This document shows, piece after piece, positions 13,421 through 14,970 of a stretch of 14,970 nucleotides of DNA. Location: assembly GCA_945878355.1 (NCBI GenBank), contig CAMCTC010000112.1:1-14970 (forward strand), written 5' to 3'. Position 1 is the stretch's first letter; every line of letters starts with the position of its first letter. The notes below the pieces were generated by a model. That model searched no databases. It saw nothing but the letters and a program-made list of their open reading frames with translations, and had not been told where the DNA came from. Source of the stretch: Bordetella parapertussis. GTDB lineage: Bacteria > Pseudomonadota > Gammaproteobacteria > Burkholderiales > Burkholderiaceae_C. Position numbers and translations under genes: made by a program.

Positions 13421-14970
13421 ATGATTCCACAGCACCCGACAATGCGCCAGATGCCAGTTTCGGCGCCTGCCACCCCTTGCCTGACGCTGCGAACGCTGGA
13501 CCGTGGCGACGGCCTGCTCGGCCTGCGGCCCTGCGGTCCGGTACGAGCGCCCGCGCGGGCACCGCTGTTCGGCGCCCGCGGGCCGCAGCTGACCGTGGCA
13601 CAGCTGTACTGGGTTGGGGCTGCACGACCATCGCCAACCCAGCATGACGCGGCGATCGACCGACTGCGCGCCAGCGGCCTGCACCCGCTGCCGGCCGACG
13701 CGCTGCAATGGCGCGGCGACGCGTCCGCGCTGGGCGATGAGCCCGAACTCTGGAGTTTGGTGCGTGAGGCAGATTTCGCTGATTTCTGGGCCGACGCCCT
13801 GCCGCAATTCCAGGCCGAGGGCTGGGCTGTTGAACTGCTGCCAGGATTCGCCCACGCCAGCCTGCCGGTCACGGGCTGGAAGATCGAGCTCAAGCCGCTG
13901 TCGCAGCCCCGCGGCATGGGCTCGTGGATGCTCAGCCTGGGCGTCGAGCTACAGACCCGCGACGGCAGCGAGACGCTGGACCTGGTGCCGCTACTGGCGC
14001 GCCTGATTTCCCGCGACCGGCGCTGGACCGACGCCCAGGCGCTGGAAGCGATTGCCGACGACGCGCTGATCCGCCTGCATCTGCCGGGCGGACGCCACAT
14101 CGACGCGCTGGCCGCGCCGCTCAAGGCCATCACCCGGGCGCTGGTCGACCTGCTGACCCAGCCGCGCCGGCGCAACGACGACCCGCTGCTGATCTCGTCC
14201 TGGGACGCACAGCGGCTGGCGCTGCTGCGCGAAGGCCTGCGAGACGCGATGGCGAGCCACCCCAGCGCGCGCCGCGACTGGGCGCTGCAAGGAGACACCG
14301 GACTGCAATGGCTGGACGAACATGCCAACGGCACCGCGCCGCGCCAAGTCGAGCCGCCGCCCGGACTGGGCATCACGCTGCGGCCCTACCAGCGCGATGG
14401 CTTGGCTTGGCTGCAGCAACTGCGCAGGCACAACATGGCTGGCATCCTGGCCGACGACATGGGACTGGGCAAGACCGCGCAGGCGCTGGCCCACCTGCTG
14501 GTCGAGCAGCAAGCCGGCCGACTGGACCGGCCTGCGCTGATCGTCGCGCCGGCTTCGCTGGTCTTCAACTGGCAGGCCGAAGCGCAGCGCGTGGCGCCGG
14601 CCTTGAAGCTGCTGACGCTGCAAGGCCCGCGCCGCAGCGCCAACATCGCCCGGATGCCGCAGTTCGATGCCGTGCTGACCAGCTACCCGCTGCTGTGGCG
14701 CGACGCGATGGCGCTGCAGCGCCAGCCCTGGCACCTGGTGATCCTGGACGAAGCGCAGATGGTCAAGAACGCCGGCAGCCGCACGGCCACCGCCGCACGC
14801 CGGCTCAACGCGCGCCACCGGCTCAGTCTGACCGGCACGCCGATGGAAAACCACCTCGGTGAGCTGTGGGCGCAGTTCCACTTCCTGCTGCCGGGCTACC
14901 TGGGCGACGCGCGCAGCTTTGCCCGCGACTGGCGAACGCCGATCGAGAAAAACGGCGAGACCTTGCGCGC
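13421..14970 (+). CDS. SNF2-family DEAD/DEAH-box helicase, N-terminal part
   Basis: This gene runs off the window end; 516 codons are visible, in a frame with no stop from 13394. Residues 1-300 are a poorly conserved region with an SNF2-associated look (WMLSLGVELQT, LVPLLARLIS, FWADALPQF). The helicase core follows. It begins with the Q-like motif LRPYQRDGLAWLQQL, then Walker A DDMGLGKT (Lys351), motif Ia IVAPASLVFNWQAE, motif II DEAQ (443-446) and motif III LTGTP (about 470-474), then MENHLGELW. Motifs IV to VI should lie beyond the window. Such proteins are ATP-driven DNA translocases that remodel protein-DNA or RNA polymerase complexes; the exact role is unknown. The start is uncertain: ATGs at 13421, 13442 and 13451 are all in frame and lack a well-placed Shine-Dalgarno. 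It is divergent from the thiolase gene. Confidence 0.92.
   Translation, partial: MIPQHPTMRQMPVSAPATPCLTLRTLDRGDGLLGLRPCGPVRAPARAPLFGARGPQLTVAQLYWVGAARPSPTQHDAAIDRLRASGLHPLPADALQWRGDASALGDEPELWSLVREADFADFWADALPQFQAEGWAVELLPGFAHASLPVTGWKIELKPLSQPRGMGSWMLSLGVELQTRDGSETLDLVPLLARLISRDRRWTDAQALEAIADDALIRLHLPGGRHIDALAAPLKAITRALVDLLTQPRRRNDDPLLISSWDAQRLALLREGLRDAMASHPSARRDWALQGDTGLQWLDEHANGTAPRQVEPPPGLGITLRPYQRDGLAWLQQLRRHNMAGILADDMGLGKTAQALAHLLVEQQAGRLDRPALIVAPASLVFNWQAEAQRVAPALKLLTLQGPRRSANIARMPQFDAVLTSYPLLWRDAMALQRQPWHLVILDEAQMVKNAGSRTATAARRLNARHRLSLTGTPMENHLGELWAQFHFLLPGYLGDARSFARDWRTPIEKNGETLR

Noticed and set aside
13351..14376. N-terminal extension of the thiolase frame to 734 codons
   Set aside because: The extra 342 codons are antisense to the SNF2 helicase. 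The AGGAG at 13358-13362 and the normal family length place the start at 13350.
13924..14862. Frame-shifted open frames over the helicase (312 codons plus strand, 296 codons minus strand)
   Set aside because: The real frame, which lacks a stop only because the window ends, carries all helicase motifs I to III.

Overview
The window is high-GC DNA from a proteobacterium, most likely a betaproteobacterium of the order Burkholderiales. This rests on the gene order sdhC-sdhD-sdhA-sdhB-sdhE-gltA, the Burkholderia/Thermus-type malate dehydrogenase followed by a CitE-like lyase, and the protein sequences as I remember the families. The genus cannot be settled by reading alone. I see no tRNA, rRNA, CRISPR array, insertion sequence or prophage gene. 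The window reads as chromosomal core metabolism (left 9 kb) followed by acyl-CoA and accessory genes (right 6 kb).

Left part (1-8936) is a TCA-cycle cluster. The end of sucD (succinyl-CoA synthetase alpha) runs rightward into a bidirectional terminator. It converges there on a leftward operon, read from right to left: a GntR/HutC-type regulator, sdhC, sdhD, sdhA, sdhB, sdhE and gltA. Together these encode the four subunits of succinate dehydrogenase (complex II), its FAD-assembly factor and citrate synthase. Divergent from the regulator is mdh (malate dehydrogenase), then a terminator-like hairpin, then a CitE/HpcH-family C-C lyase of unknown substrate. The regulator/mdh gap holds a perfect inverted repeat, ATGTCTT-ATAG-AAGACAT. 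It lies in the spacer of a plausible mdh promoter and overlaps a possible -10 box of the regulator gene, so the regulator may control both itself and mdh.

Right part (8998-14970). A leftward set reads thiolase, APH-type small-molecule kinase, DUF6285-type small protein (start and stop overlap as TGATG), and, after an 80-bp gap, an MFS exporter with a soluble C-terminal domain. The kinase plus small protein resembles the LvaA/LvaB pair that phosphorylates 4-hydroxyacyl-CoA in pseudomonads. With the thiolase beside it, this suggests a hydroxyacyl-CoA degradation module. Divergent from the thiolase, and cut by the window end, is the first half of a SNF2-family helicase.

Most genes are conventional. 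The least understood parts are the kinase/DUF6285 pair, the CitE-like protein beside mdh, and the regulator/mdh control region. I found no clear evidence of a wholly new system.
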